A DNA stretch of 64,000 nucleotides from Coptis chinensis (lineage: Eukaryota; Streptophyta; Magnoliopsida; Ranunculales; Ranunculaceae). The notes beneath the pieces are model-generated. The model ran no database searches and was not told where the DNA came from. It saw nothing but the letters and a program-made list of their open reading frames with translations. This document shows, piece by piece, positions 32,809-44,888 of the stretch (position 1 is the first letter of the stretch; each line of letters starts with the position of its first letter). The position numbers and the translations under genes are program-made. The stretch is taken from contig CM027383.1 of assembly GCA_015680905.1 (NCBI GenBank), positions 85,717,001 through 85,781,000 on the forward strand. The letters run 5' to 3'.

Positions 32809-35800
32809 ATGACGTATCCGTGTCCTACTTTTTTGAATTATGCTGTGTCCGTGTCGTATCCGTGTCGCGTGTCAGTGTCCGTGCTTCATTGGTTACTTGG
32901 ATGGTCCGCGTCATAATTTCAAAAAGACCCATGGAGCCGTGAAATTAAGGGGCTACTACACGGCTCTTCATTATTGGATAAAGATGCCTAGGTCAGTAGG
33001 TTGTTGACAATATTCTGACCACTTAACCTAATAATAATTTGTTTTTAATTCTACATCCTTAAAGTGATCAATATCAAAGAAGTCTTTAGATTACAATTTT
33101 TGGGAGCCAAGTGATACTTTTAATGTTGGTGTTGTGGCAAGTAAAATTGCTGACTGTATCTTCATTTTGTTCGACATTGTTAGGAATTTTTTTCTTCTAG
33201 TGATAATTTACAAATAGCTATTTTTGGTGTGTCGTCTGTAATTTCAGTATAATGAGGAAGACAAAGATTCTTCTTCTGATGGTGCTGGGCCGTCTAACAC
33301 TCGTGATGATGCGGGGATCTCTGATGCTTATGATGTTAGAGGTAATCAATATTTCGATGTGTACTTTCTTCTTTGTTATATTGACTCTTTACTGGTATAT
33401 ATCTGTCCTCCATCTTCTGGGGTAGTAGCCATTTATAACTATTTATTTATATATTTATTTTATTTTGTTTATTTTCTGGATTGGCAAGCCTGTTTTAATT
33501 GAGATCAGTAATTCATTGATGCTGGCGGGGTTTGATCCCCCCGACCTTTGGTATCATCACCCAAAGGTCTTACCAACTTTGCTAGTTGGCACATGCAATT
33601 TATTGCTTATCTCTACTCCTTCCCTGTGGGGGTGGCAGAAAAATCTTGGGAGGTTGATAAAAATCTTGGACTATTGATTTTGGTAAAAAATATCTTTTGG
33701 GAGATGATGATAGCAAAGTTCAGGAGATTCACATCAATTCCTATCATGGGGGACTGGGGTTATAGTCTCATAAAGCTAATGAACGAATCCTTGCTTACAT
33801 GTTGAGGAAACTAATAGTTTTTGGAGTCGTTAATGGAAAACTGTGGCTTTCATGATAATGTATCACTAGGACAGTAAGACTTCTACAGGTCCTTAAGGTA
33901 AAACGGTTGATGGAAGAACAATTACTCCACGAATTGTAAATATGACCAAGGCATCTCTTTAGGTGGAAAATGGTCACATCAGCAATTCAGCAGACCCTCT
34001 TTACAGTTCTCGTCCGAACATTTAGGGTATGGCCATAATTTAGAGAGCCTTCATCGCTGATTATTCGAAAAGAAATGGTAGCTATGGGTCGTCTTCAAGT
34101 CATGAAGCCCGAGATAGACATATTTAAGGACTTTGCATTCTTCTAGGAATCATTGACGGTGCAGGTTGGATCTGGGAGGAGGAATTAAGGACCAGAAAGC
34201 AAGATTCTTGCATAGTATACAGTAATATATCCAATATTACTAGCTAAGGAGCATTCACATAGGAGACTTGACTATGCATCTAGAGGCGTAAGCGCCAGCT
34301 TGGTGCCGGAGTGAGCCTAGCACCTAGGCTCTCATTCCTCCGTACTGCTCATCACTTTAGGTGTGTAAGTGTGTAACCAACCTCTTATGATCACGGTATC
34401 TACAACGTCTCCATACTTGGCATAGTGTCGATTTGTAGTGTTCTCTGTAGTTTGTAATACTTATTTAAAATCTCAAAACATGGGAAGATGGAAAACCTCT
34501 TACAATGAGCTTCCTTTGTTCAAATTTCATTTGAACTGAAAACTTCTCCACAAACTCTGAATTCCTAATAAAACACTAAAAACAATTATTATTAATTTTT
34601 CCCGTCCTTTATTGAAGTTGTAACTGGTAATAGTGCCATGCTCAGCTTGGTGCAAGTGAGCATGGGTTGCCTTGAGCGTAGGCTTACTTTGGACAGCTTA
34701 AGTATTGAGGTTCATTCCTCTTAGCGTGGTTTTTCCCAATATGGAGCATCACTTGATATAGATTCTTACAAAGGGTAAGGTATGGAAAAGTTGCATGAGT
34801 ATCCCTAATCATTGTATCTTGCGTAATAGTGGAGGGTTACATCAGTTGCATGAGTGTCCCTAATCAATGTATCTTGCGTAATAGCAGAGGGTTACATCAG
34901 CCTTTTGTTTTTCAAAGGTTAGATACGTATGGAGATTATTGAGCTCTCTGTCAATTAGCAGGTGAATTTCCAAGCTCGGTGCAAGATTTTTCGACAGTGA
35001 GACTCCCCTGATTTGCTGTCTTTCAGAAGATATTGTTTGGGCATATCTTTTTTGCTCATCTGGGGGGATTATATTGAAGGAGAAGAGTGATGTTTTCAGT
35101 AATGAAGAGAAAATTGTTCATCACCTTGTGGGATTTGTTTCAAGAGTCAAGACCTCTCACAATCCCCTCGGAAATGATTATCGAGAGAATGTCTTGATGA
35201 ATCCTGCAACAACCGGCAATGGACGCCACCAAAATGTGCTGGCCAAAGCGTCTCCAATGCTTGAGAAGAACTAAAGAACATACAAATCAAACTTTATGTT
35301 AATAGTTTGATACGTTTACCTGATACATGCGTTCTTAATTGAGAAATCGATAGAAGGCTCCCAAATTGGTTATCTTGTCCAACAAGGGTTCTTTCAATAC
35401 AAGTTTTCTTTGATATTATGGTAACACTTATACTCTATTTAGAAGTTGATTTTCCTGAAGGATTTTGTTTGATTCAGCTTCCTTGAGTTCTTTAAGTCGA
35501 GAAGTTGAAATCATTGTCCCTCTAAAAGACTTTTAAATTGATTAGGATTCTTCTGTGGGAGTACTGATCGGATGCGTTCAGAACTGGTCGCGATGTGGGC
35601 ACCCGAAACAGTTACTTGCCTCTTCCAATAGCCTGCGGCCAATCTAGTTATGTGCTTCTGGTGCATTTCAGTTGACCACGTGTCGTTAGACATTGGTGGC
35701 ATTTGTACCCACACCTCTCATTCGGAACTTCGAAGATTTACTGTCAATAGGTGTAAACGAAACATATCCTTTTGAGGTTAGTCTAGCTGGGACTACTTTA

Positions 35801-37120
35801 AAAATTGGGGTTATTGATTGTAGCCTTTGGTGTTTTATGTTTCGAATGTTACTGGTAACCAGTCCTGTCCAAGGATGGCTAGGCCTATAGCTTAAAGGAG
35901 ATGATAGGGTTTGCACTTACACGGGAAGTGGATATCTTATTGCACTGTATGCATGATTTGATTATCAACAAAATCTTACTTTACTGATCAAAGAGAAACA
36001 AGAAGAAGAGAAACGAAGATACACCTACTTTGCTGCATAATGCTTCACTTTTAACTTGAAGTCTTCCCAGCTGAGCTCCTTCATTGGAAAGAAAATGGCG
36101 TCTGTGGTGTGGTGATTTGATTTGTCATCAGGGATGGAGAAGATGAAGATTGAGATAGTAATCTCTTTATTGTGAATGAATTACATTATTATCGTCCCTC
36201 CCCCCCTCCCCCCTTTTTGATCTTCGAAAAGTTTTGTAGGTGGATGAATTGTATCTAGCTTGCAATGGGTTGTATAATATTAGAGACTTCAGTACTGGGA
36301 TGTTTTTTATGGTTAAGATGTCCTGTTTCTTAGTCCCTCAGGCCAAGTATTCTTGTTGTTCTGTTTATCCCTTCCTTAACATCTTGCTAGGAAGCCTGGG
36401 AGGGAGGAGCTTGGTTTATCGTATTTGATTTGGAATGGAAAATTTTAAGTGGGATAAGTGATGTCAACCTTGGTTTGGTGTGTTAGTTTCCATCTAAATG
36501 CGTAAATGCTCTCATCTATAAATAACAATAATAATGATAATAAAATGCGTAAATGCTCTCTTCTTGCATCATGTACATTGTGCTTTTACTTGATTTTATG
36601 GTTCTTTTATTCGTCAAAAGACAAAGAGAGTTGGTTTGAAACATTTCAAAGTTAAGACTTGTTATCAGTGAAAACCTGTCAGCTTGCATCTCCTCTGATG
36701 AACCACCCTTGTGCTAGATAATACTGAATATTCTCTAGAATTTGACATTCTCTAATATTGGTTATGCAAAATACCAATGCAGATGATGCCTGTCTTCCAC
36801 ACGCTGAAGGATGGAAAGATATCTCATGTATGGACCCTGACCGTCCACAGTGCAGGGAGATTGTGACAGCTTATGAGGAAAATGATGGTGAAGGTAAAGT
36901 GAGAGGACTTGAAGCGAACGCTTTGAAAGGAGCAGTTGGTCTTCTTCTTCCCTGTAGACGTAAGCCATGTTACGGTTTTATTGGGAGCGACTCAAGTGAT
37001 GAGGAACCAGACTTGGTTTTCTTTGAAACAGAAGCATCACGGAGAAAGGAGATGCGCAGGAAAGTGAACTATCTAAAGGACTGCAAGCGCAGCCGTTGGG
37101 ACATGCAAGAACGACCATAG
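29913..37120 (+). CDS. Gene B: AT-hook and WIYLD-domain protein, 217 aa
   Basis: The five coding exons are 29,913-29,939, 30,010-30,105, 30,221-30,319, 33,248-33,341 and 36,783-37,120, 654 nt including the stop, with the same phases as gene A. The lengths of exons 1, 2, 3 and 5 are identical to gene A (27, 96, 99, 338 nt); exon 4 is 24 nt longer. Residues 2-9 (APRGRPRK) keep the AT-hook core. The WIYLD domain covers about 12-74 (RIDAAIAKVSCLGYETPLIR; YDGEWVFIEDDNYK). An acidic, serine-rich linker and the C-terminal box (RRKPCYGFIGSDSSDEE; FFETEASRRKEM; SRWDM) follow. All exons are open, which suggests it is still under selection. It lies about 13 kb downstream of gene A in the same direction and arose by tandem duplication. 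Function unknown. Confidence 0.85.
30320..33247 (+). other. Gene B intron 3
   Basis: A 2.9-kb intron, longer than gene A's mostly because of the 687-bp element at 32,202-32,888. The rest aligns in patches with 19,776-21,850. Confidence 0.7.
32202..32888. mobile_element. Mutator-like MITE in gene B intron 3
   Basis: The ends TGAAGCACGGACACT and AGTGTCCGTGCTTCA are inverted repeats, with further CCGTGTCGGACAC-type motifs inside. An 11-bp repeat, TTGGTTACTTG, flanks it at 32,191-32,201 and 32,889-32,899. The long duplication favours a Mutator-like origin. There is a TA run at about 32,771-32,799. Confidence 0.85.
33342..36782 (+). other. Gene B intron 4
   Basis: 3.4 kb, nearly twice gene A's. 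It holds a probable SINE (33,434-33,593) and a tandem duplication of about 57 bases (near 34,793 and 34,850, CCCTAATCAxTGTATCTTGC). No other element with defined ends was seen. Confidence 0.65.
33434..33593 (-). mobile_element. tRNA-derived SINE in gene B intron 4
   Basis: Read on the minus strand, an A-box-like AGTTGGTAAGACC is followed about 35 bases later by a B-box-like GGGATCAAACCCC, then a body ending in an A-rich tail (AAATAAACAAAATAAAATAA). This is the polymerase III promoter layout of plant SINEs. The flanks suggest ATTTAT as a possible short duplication. It is absent from gene A. Confidence 0.65.
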
Positions 37121-38539
37121 ATCTCTTAGTTGCTCTCCTTGTGCATGCATGTGGAGGTGATATTTGTAGATTTCGTACAGGATCTGTAAAGCGTAAGTAA
37201 GTTATCGGTAAATGGAGATACATTAAAAACAAGTTGATCCACAATTGGCTGGGTGTGTTACTCAAACTTTGAAATGTAAACTTGTTCACAGTTAGCATGT
37301 TGTATGGTACTGTAATATGATGTCTTCCTGTAGGCTTGTTGTTAAAGATAATCTCTAGCAAACTACTGTAACTATGCAATGTGTTTAAAAACATTGATGA
37401 GAATCATTTTGTTGTGTGTTTTACATGTAGTTCCATTCGTCCGGTGATTATCTGTTCGGTTTATGTGCAGTGATTCTTCATTCGTTTTAACAATGTGCGC
37501 AGACAAATGAAGACAGAGAGAGAAAGAGACCCAGAGTGGGGGGTGGGGGGTAGGGCATCTAAGGTTTTGTGAATTGAAGACATGTTGGATTTGGAGGAGT
37601 AGCATGTTGGAGGTGTATGTTTGTCCATGGATTTGCATATCCTACTCGGTGCTTTTTTATTTTGGATTTCAGAAAGTGATTCTACTATCTGAAAAGGACC
37701 ATACACATATAAGTATACAACCATGTGTATGAAATTAATTGTTATTCATCAATTATGTATCCTAAATAAGTTGGCAAGCGTTGAAAGAAACATATCACGT
37801 GGAGGTGGATGGTTTGATTATTTGGAAACCAAATATGTGAGAAAAGCTGATGTCTAGAACTTTTTCTAAAAATCAATGGGTTAAAAAGTTTTGTACAGCT
37901 AGATTCTATATGTATGTATATACTGGTTGTAGCTAGATCCTATTTTGTTCCTGAGCAGTCGTGAGTTTATCTGGTTCTATGGATACTAATTTCCTAACTG
38001 ATATCTTATTGCTAGCAATCTAATTTCTTTCTTTCATGTAGTTATGTAGATATCCGTCTTTCAAAAGATATCTTAGATGGAGACTTGGTGCAAAAGTTAC
38101 CTCATGTAGGAATGGCACCTTCACAGACTCAAGACATGGAGGTTTGCAGATTATGAGAAATACTTGGGAAAAGAGATGTGGTCAGGACATGACAAGACAA
38201 GACCATAAGTAGATGTCTTGGTCAAGAAAGTGAATTGCAAAGGAGAACATGGCCTTGTTCCCACGCCATCGTAGTAGTCGTGAGTCTTGCTATTGCTATG
38301 GGAGGATAAGCAGTGACTTCGATCAGTAGTTTAGTGTAACTAGCCAATTAGCCCGCCTGTATGCTACATTGATAATTTACGATTCAAAAGCCCAAAATCC
38401 ACTTGAATAAATAATATATGCACATTGATAGCTAATGATTCAATAGCCCCAAGTCCACTTGAATAAATAATAGAAACGGAAGTCCTAATGAATTCACAAC
38501 ACATATATACTCTAATTCTGTCAAGAAAAAGAACCAAAA

Positions 38540-38620
<81 letters not shown>

Positions 38621-38793
38621 GCAAAAGAAAACGAAATCATGCCTCGTTAAAACAATTAATGAAGTTTGAAGTTGAACATAAAGACAATATCTTGGGTAAT
38701 CTACATTAATAGTAAGGATCAAATTGTTTTGTTTAAAGAAAAATTCTATTTAATGTTAATGTGATTTTTCACATTCTATTATTATACCGAATA
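37121..38793. other. Gene B 3' region and flank of the LTR element
   Basis: The duplicated 3' UTR ends near 37,440. The rest has no recognisable gene. A weak plus-strand coding-like patch lies near 38,075-38,270 (LVQKLPHVGMAPSQTQDMEV) but contains stops and is not assigned. Confidence 0.5.
38537..38622. repeat. Compound microsatellite A(n)(TA)n(ATA)n
   Basis: About 22 A, then about 17 TA units, then about 10 AAT-type units in direct succession. Confidence 0.97.
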
Positions 38794-38798
38794 CATAC

Positions 38799-39427
38799 TG
38801 TTTCAGCAAGATTTGTCAAAACACATCAGTTGAGGGTCGGAAGTAATGTTTTTGGAGATGGTTGTTGGGGAAAGATGAGACTGGACTTCAGTATGAAGTT
38901 GCCTACGTACCCAAATGTATTGCTTGGGATCAAGTCTCGATGACGTAGTTCTGGAAAATGATGAAGGTTGGATTTTATATGTCGGATTGGTGATAGTTAC
39001 TTTCTCATCCTCCAATATTCCAATTGCGGGATAAAGTTGGAGAACTTGTTGGAGAACCGTCACACGATTTGAAGTTGATTGAAGTGAATCTTGAATGTGA
39101 ACGAAGTTGTTGACGAAGTTGTGGAAGTTGATTGATTCGGTCAAACAACTTCCTCGCAAATGTTCAAGACACTTGTTTAATTGAATAGATTTTACGTTAT
39201 GCGGGTAGGTAGGATATAAATTAAGTATGAGCATGGGCTCTGAGCGTGGGCTTTATTGTAAATAAACTCTGAGCATGGACTCTGAGCATGTGCTTTATTG
39301 TAAATAAGCTCTGAGCATGGACTCTGAGCATGGGCTTTATTATATATAAGCTCTAAGCGTGGGCTCTGAGTGTGGGTTTGTATTGAATTGGGTTTTTATT
39401 AGGCCACATTTGTGGGGGGTCGGAACA
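38799..39427 (-). repeat. Left LTR (3' LTR in element orientation)
   Basis: 629 bp, uninterrupted. It contains several GAGCATGGGCTCTGAGC-type short repeats near its right side. It preserves the empty CACTA-2 site at 39,095-39,097. Confidence 0.9.
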
Positions 39428-39441
39428 TCGCCCTTTTTTTG
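39428..39441 (-). promoter_or_regulatory. Polypurine tract candidate
   Basis: On the minus strand AAAAAAAGGGCGA directly precedes the LTR start TGTTCCGACC. The position fits plus-strand priming in LTR retrotransposons. Confidence 0.65.
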
Positions 39442-39589
39442 TTACATGGGCAAAGACTGTGTGGCAAAGAAGTACTTATTTATTTATTTTTATTTTTATT
39501 TTTTTTATATTTTTTTTTGTAGGTTTGTAAACTGTTATATATTGTTTCTTTTGAGGTACATTAAGTTACCATCCAGAAGCTGGTAAAAT

Positions 39590-40620
39590 AGTAAACAAGA
39601 TGTAATTTTGTTTTCTGCAACTGTTGGACAGCAAGAACGCACACCTAAGGCATTACAAATGAAGGTGGATACAAGTGTGGAAAAGCGAGTTTGGGCTACA
39701 GGCATGGCTAAGGACATGACGGACATGAACAAGCGCTTGCAATCATGGCTACTAGATTTAATGCAATCCAGATTGTCTTGCGAGTTGGGATATTCAACCA
39801 CTGAAAAAAGAAGGAAGTTCGGGGCTTCTTCTAGTGGACTGTCAGGGGAGGAACACAGAGAGTATCTAACATAATGGTTTGGTTTTGTGTGTAGCTGAGA
39901 TTCTTGTGCATTTCTCTCTTTCCGTTCTCTGTAATCATGTAAACAAATCTTTCCCAACTACAAATCTAGTTTAGCTCCAGTGAGTATCCAGTACCCAGGG
40001 CTGTCTTGTGGCCCCTTGCATAATTGTGACATGTCTACAAATCTTAAATGCTTTCGTGTTTGCCATGGCAAAGGGGGTGCCGTTGGGTACACACCTGAGT
40101 CTATCACCATTGATTTTGGTTTCTCTTTCTTAGAATTATTTCCTAGAATTGACGTACTAATTGTCGTGAATAAACTCGAGCTGTGTAACGATTCCGTCGG
40201 ACCTTACTCCCAAACTGATTGTCCTATATAAGCACCATAGACTTTAGAATACATCAGTCGAAGGTGAAGTACATTCTTAGACTCATTCTTAATCATTTTT
40301 CTTTGCTTATGTTGATTAAAAGATCACGGAAGGAGTACGAGACAAACAAACTATCTATAGCTGTTTTTTGTTTGGAGCTGATAATCCCTAAGATCCATTG
40401 AACTTATGGATATGAGACATTCATTTCGGCCAATATAAAATGAGGGCCACTTAAGAGTCTGGACTGTAGATTGTGAGATAAAGAAAGGATGGGAAACCAT
40501 GGATGTGCCAATGGACCCTTAGATGATATCAAGTACTCTTCTCCTGTTCCTCTAATTGGCTTATACATATCATTTGCCACTTCGGTATGCGTTATACTCA
40601 TGGCATGTGATATCATTTAT
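39590..40620 (+). pseudogene. Captured host gene 3' end inside the LTR element (candidate)
   Basis: A plus-strand open stretch, about 39,625-39,874, follows an acceptor-like CTGTTGGACAG. It reads KRVWATGMAKDMTDMNKRLQ, then SWLLDLMQSRLSCELGYS and EKRRKFG, ending in TAA. It is antisense to the element and unlike any gag-pol protein. The 600-700 bases after it look like a 3' UTR. I do not recognise the gene. A read-through or recombination capture of a host last exon is the simplest reading. Confidence 0.45.
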
Positions 40621-40699
40621 GGATTTCGCAGTAGAAAGCCATGGTTACCTTGTTGATTTTTCTCGCTCAACTCAGTGACATTGACTCTTCTTATTTTGT

Positions 40700-42600
40700 T
40701 TCCATTTGCACTTCTGCCTACAATGTTTAAAATATGAAGCGGCATCGGCAGTTCTTAAGATCGGCAATCAAAGGATCATCGGCAAGTGCGGCAATCTAAA
40801 GGATTGGCAACTCATTCAGCAGCATACAACGGCAATTAAGCAACTCATTCAGCGGCATACATCGACATACATCGGCGATTAACAGGACTGACAACTTATT
40901 CAGCGGCATACAGCGACAATTCTTTCCAACGGTAGTTCAAAGGCTAGAATAGATTTTCTTGTTCTTTTATTGTTGAATAGGGTCGGCAAGTTCAAACTGA
41001 TCGGTTTATACTTGCAAAATTGATCGGCTTGAGTGATCAGTTTGAATTGATGGGGTTTAAATTGATGTGATTGGGGTTTAAATTAAAGCTTTGATTAAAG
41101 CCTATTGGGTTTTATTTAAAAAAAAATGGGGTGTTATATTGGGTTTTAAAAATTAAAAGGATCGGCATTGCTTAGTTGTTGAGAAAAGCAGGTGCGGCAA
41201 ATATAATGTGTCTTAATAAATGGCAAGGGCAGTTTCGTAAAACAAGTTATTAGATTCAAAACAAAACCATCGGCTGTTTAGAAGTTTGAGTTTAAAAATC
41301 TGGTAAGTTTAAAGAAAATATAGCTGCCATTGGTTGTTTTTTTTTTTTTTTTTTTTTTTGAGCAGCACATGAAAATTTTAGAATTGTCTACCCAAGAGGG
41401 TCGGCAAAAGGGAAAGAATATGAGTAGAACATTACAAGCTTAGAGCAAACGAATCAGCAAAAAATAGATCAGACTAGAGAATGCGCTCTCTCTACTGCTG
41501 TTCTGTTTTCTTATAAGCTATTTTCTACAGCCTTTTTATCAGTTGTTATGCTGTTGCTGCTACTGCCTCTACAGGTGGTGGATTTGCAGGAGCCGTGGTA
41601 GGAGGATTGGTATTCAATCGGTTTGAATCGTGTCGAAAACTGATCAGCATGGGCAAGTTCAAAACAAATGATTTCAATTTAAACCAAATTGATCGGCATG
41701 TTAATTGGTTTTAGATGTTTTAGTAGCAAAGATGGCAACAACAGTTGTAAAAGAAGTAATGTTGAAGCAAACAAATGGGGTTAACTAGAGATTGTTGATT
41801 GGTAAATTGATAGGGAAGTCTACCTTTTCGGCAAATTGGGTTATCAAAATCGATTGAGAGATCGGGTTGGAAATTGTAATTGATATGCAATTGTCATTTA
41901 TCGGCAATTTGTATAGTTTATTTATTCGATCGGTTTTGAGTCGTAAGTTCGCAACTTGACAAACTCATCGGCAATATTATAAAGTGATTGAGGCTATACA
42001 AATTGTTAGATTTTTCAATGGGTAAGCAAGTTAATTGGTTTGATCAGTAAATATTTTAATGGATTAGTGAATTGATCGGGCTAACTGTTGGGTATTCAAT
42101 ACGCAATTAATGTATTGATTTGAAACAAGTAGGTGGGCTGTGATCAGTAACTTGATAGGATCGGTTTTGATTTTTTTTTTGTCTCTTGATTGATCGGGTT
42201 TGGGAAATAATTTAATTTGTTGGAGTTGGTTCTGCAAGGTTGATGGACAATTTAACAAGGCTAAGCGAACTTGATCAGCAAGTTGATCAATCGGCAAGTT
42301 GACTTTTCAAAGCTCAAAATTGAGCATTCAAAGTGATTTGCAACAGTATTGAACTGCAAGTTCAAACTGATTGGGAAGTGAATCTTTTAGGACTAACACT
42401 TATACAATCGTATAGTTGATTGGAAGTAGAATTGATCGATAATTTAAAAGAAAGGAATTGGTATTCAATACAATATTGGAAACGCAATTAGTGATTTGAT
42501 CGACAAATTGAATGATTGATCGGCTATAAGCAAGATCGGGCAAACGAATTTTCTGGTTTTAAAACATGTCGGGTTGAGAGAATTGATTGATTTTATAAAT
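40700..42600. repeat. Degenerate GATCGGCAA-rich interior of the LTR element
   Basis: AT-rich non-coding sequence with dozens of loose GATCGGCAA/TCGGCAAGTTG motifs and no fixed period. A poly-T run lies at 41,338-41,359. Confidence 0.6.
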
Positions 42601-42778
42601 TGTTTGGGTTTTAGATAGGTGTTATTTATTAGATATGGCTTGTAAAATGGTTAGAGGATCGGGTAGCTAAAATTAAAGATAGGATTCTCTTTTGTTTTTC
42701 TTGTTAAGCAAAGGATCAACAAACCAATGGTTAGAATATAGGGTCGGTCAAAATATATAAGAATTAAGGATAACGCAA

Positions 42779-43240
42779 TTGGGGTGTCGCCGCCCCCATA
42801 ATGTATTGATAACGTAATTAAATCTTGGGTGTCGCCGCCCCCATAATATAATGATAACGTAATGGAATTTGGGGTGTCGCCGCCCCCAAAGTGTAATGAT
42901 AACATAATGAAATTTGGGGTGTCGCCGCCCCATAAAATAATGATATCGTAATGAAATTTGGGGTGTCGCTGCCCCCATAATGTAATGAAATTTGGGGTGT
43001 CGCCGCCCCCAAAGTGTAATAATAACATAATGAAATTTGGGGTGTCGCCGCCCCCATAGTGTAATAATAATGAAAGTTGAGGTGACGCCCCCAGATTGTA
43101 ACGATTATATATTGAAAGTTGCAGTGATGCTGCCTCCATAGTGTACTGATAACGTAAGAAATTTGAGGTGTCGCCGCCCTCATAGTGTAACGATAACGTA
43201 ATGAAATTTTGGGGTGTCGCCGCCCCCATAGTACAATGAT
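42779..43240. repeat. Minisatellite of about 44 bp, 11 units
   Basis: Units begin GGGGTGTCGCCGCCCCCA and continue with an AT-rich half (TAATGATAACGTAATGAAAT). Most are 43-46 bases, one is shortened to about 34. The GC-rich core contrasts sharply with its surroundings. Confidence 0.93.
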
Positions 43241-43555
43241 TAAAATACTTTGAATGAAATGCTAATTTAAATGTATGCATGTATGAAGATTAGAGATTAG
43301 ATAAATTATAAATGTAAAATGATATTTAAGATGCCCTTATGTATATATGGTCTTTCATTTTGACTATGTGCGACTCTGCCCCACTTTTGAATGTCGCCAT
43401 TCCTTATAAATTGCAATATTTTTTGCAGTGAATCAATATGACTTTGAGGCAGAAGAATTTTAAGTATCATCATTCTTTGAGCAGTGGTAAAACACTTCTT
43501 ATTGTATGGCTGATCCATTCTTTATTTAGGTTATAAACAGAAGAATATCGATATC

Positions 43556-44225
43556 ATCATATAGGACTGATCAGCATATCGATGAGCCATAGGCTTGGTA
43601 TGTTATCAATTGTGTGAGTTCCTTAATGAGATCAATCACTTCTTATTGTATACCAATCCATTATTCGGTGAGGCAACAAATAGAAGGCTATCGACATCAT
43701 CATATATATGGATGGATCAGCATGTCGATGAGCCTTAAGGTTTGGATTACTATCGACTGTGCGAGTTCCATGACGAGGTCAATCACTTCTAGCTCCGATC
43801 CTTTCTTTAGTAAGGCAACAAATAGAAGGCTATCGACATCATCATATAGACAGATCAGCATGTCGATAAGCCCTAAGGTTTTGGCTACTATCAACTGTGC
43901 GAGTTCCATGACAAGTCAACCACTCCTTGTTATATGTCGATCTATTCTTTAGTGAGGCAACAAATAGAAGGGATATCGACCATCATATGGACAGATCAGC
44001 ATGTTGATGAGCCTTAAGGTTTGAGCTACTATCAACTGTGCGAGTTCCATTACGAGGTCAACCACTCTTTGTTATATGTCGATCCATTCTTCAGTGAGGC
44101 AACAAATAGAAAGTTATTGACATCATCATATGGATATATCAGCATATTGATGATCCCTAAGGTTTGGACTACTATCAACTGTGCGAGTTCCATTATGAAG
44201 TCAACCACTCCTTGTTATATGCCAA
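43556..44225. repeat. Tandem repeat of about 138-146 bp, about 5 units
   Basis: The marker GATCAGCATxTCGATGAGCC recurs near 43,571, 43,717, 43,855, 43,996 and 44,139. Each unit also holds GTGCGAGTTCCAT and GAGGCAACAAATAGAA. The units are diverged and vary in length. Confidence 0.88.
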
Positions 44226-44888
44226 TTTCTCGTAGTTACTGAAGTTTCATCTCTATCATCAAGCTACTCAAAATGATTGATATGCTCAATATAGATTCTG
44301 ATCTACTTAATCTAAGATGATCAGAATAAAAATGAGATCTAATTAATATTCTTTTTTCTTGCCGACCAATTAAGTTGAATAAACTTTTTCGAAGTAAAAT
44401 TTGTTGGAGTGTCAAAATTGAAAAATCAATTAAGACAAAAATCTTCTTGCCGACCATTTGGATCGGGCAAAGTGAAAACCTTTTAGATCATTTTTTTTTT
44501 TTTTTTTGTTTGTTTTTTTTTAAGGTAGGTATTAGATATTGCAAATTGTCAATGAAGAGGAGAGCCAACTATAGAGATCGGTTATTCCGTATATAGGGCG
44601 AACATCTAAAGAATATGGACGAAATGTTGGAATCCAATCACTCTTTTCGTAGTCCTATGTAAGTGAGTCACCTTATACAAAGCTACTACCGTCAATTGAC
44701 ATGTTATGTGGAGCATGCCTTAGTCAACTGGAGAGCTCAAAGGTTGGAACTACTACTTGCAAAGAGACCCTCCAGAGACGTTGAACTACTAATGCGTGGC
44801 AACTGAAATCGGCATCCTGGCAATAGACTGCATGTCGACCCTCCATTTGTGGTCTGTCATGCCTACCTGCTATATATATAGTGGTCTG

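Noticed and set aside
33500-33595. A tRNA gene
   Set aside because: A- and B-box-like motifs are present but no cloverleaf forms, and an A-rich tail follows; a SINE explains it better.
34280-34720. A further repeat element around GAGGCGTAAGCGCC and GAGCATGGGTTGCC
   Set aside because: Palindromic-looking words are present but I could not find paired ends or a target duplication.
42651-43280. 209-codon minus-strand protein and overlapping frames
   Set aside because: They exist only because most minisatellite units are close to a multiple of three; the peptides are pure repeat (GGGDTPNFI).
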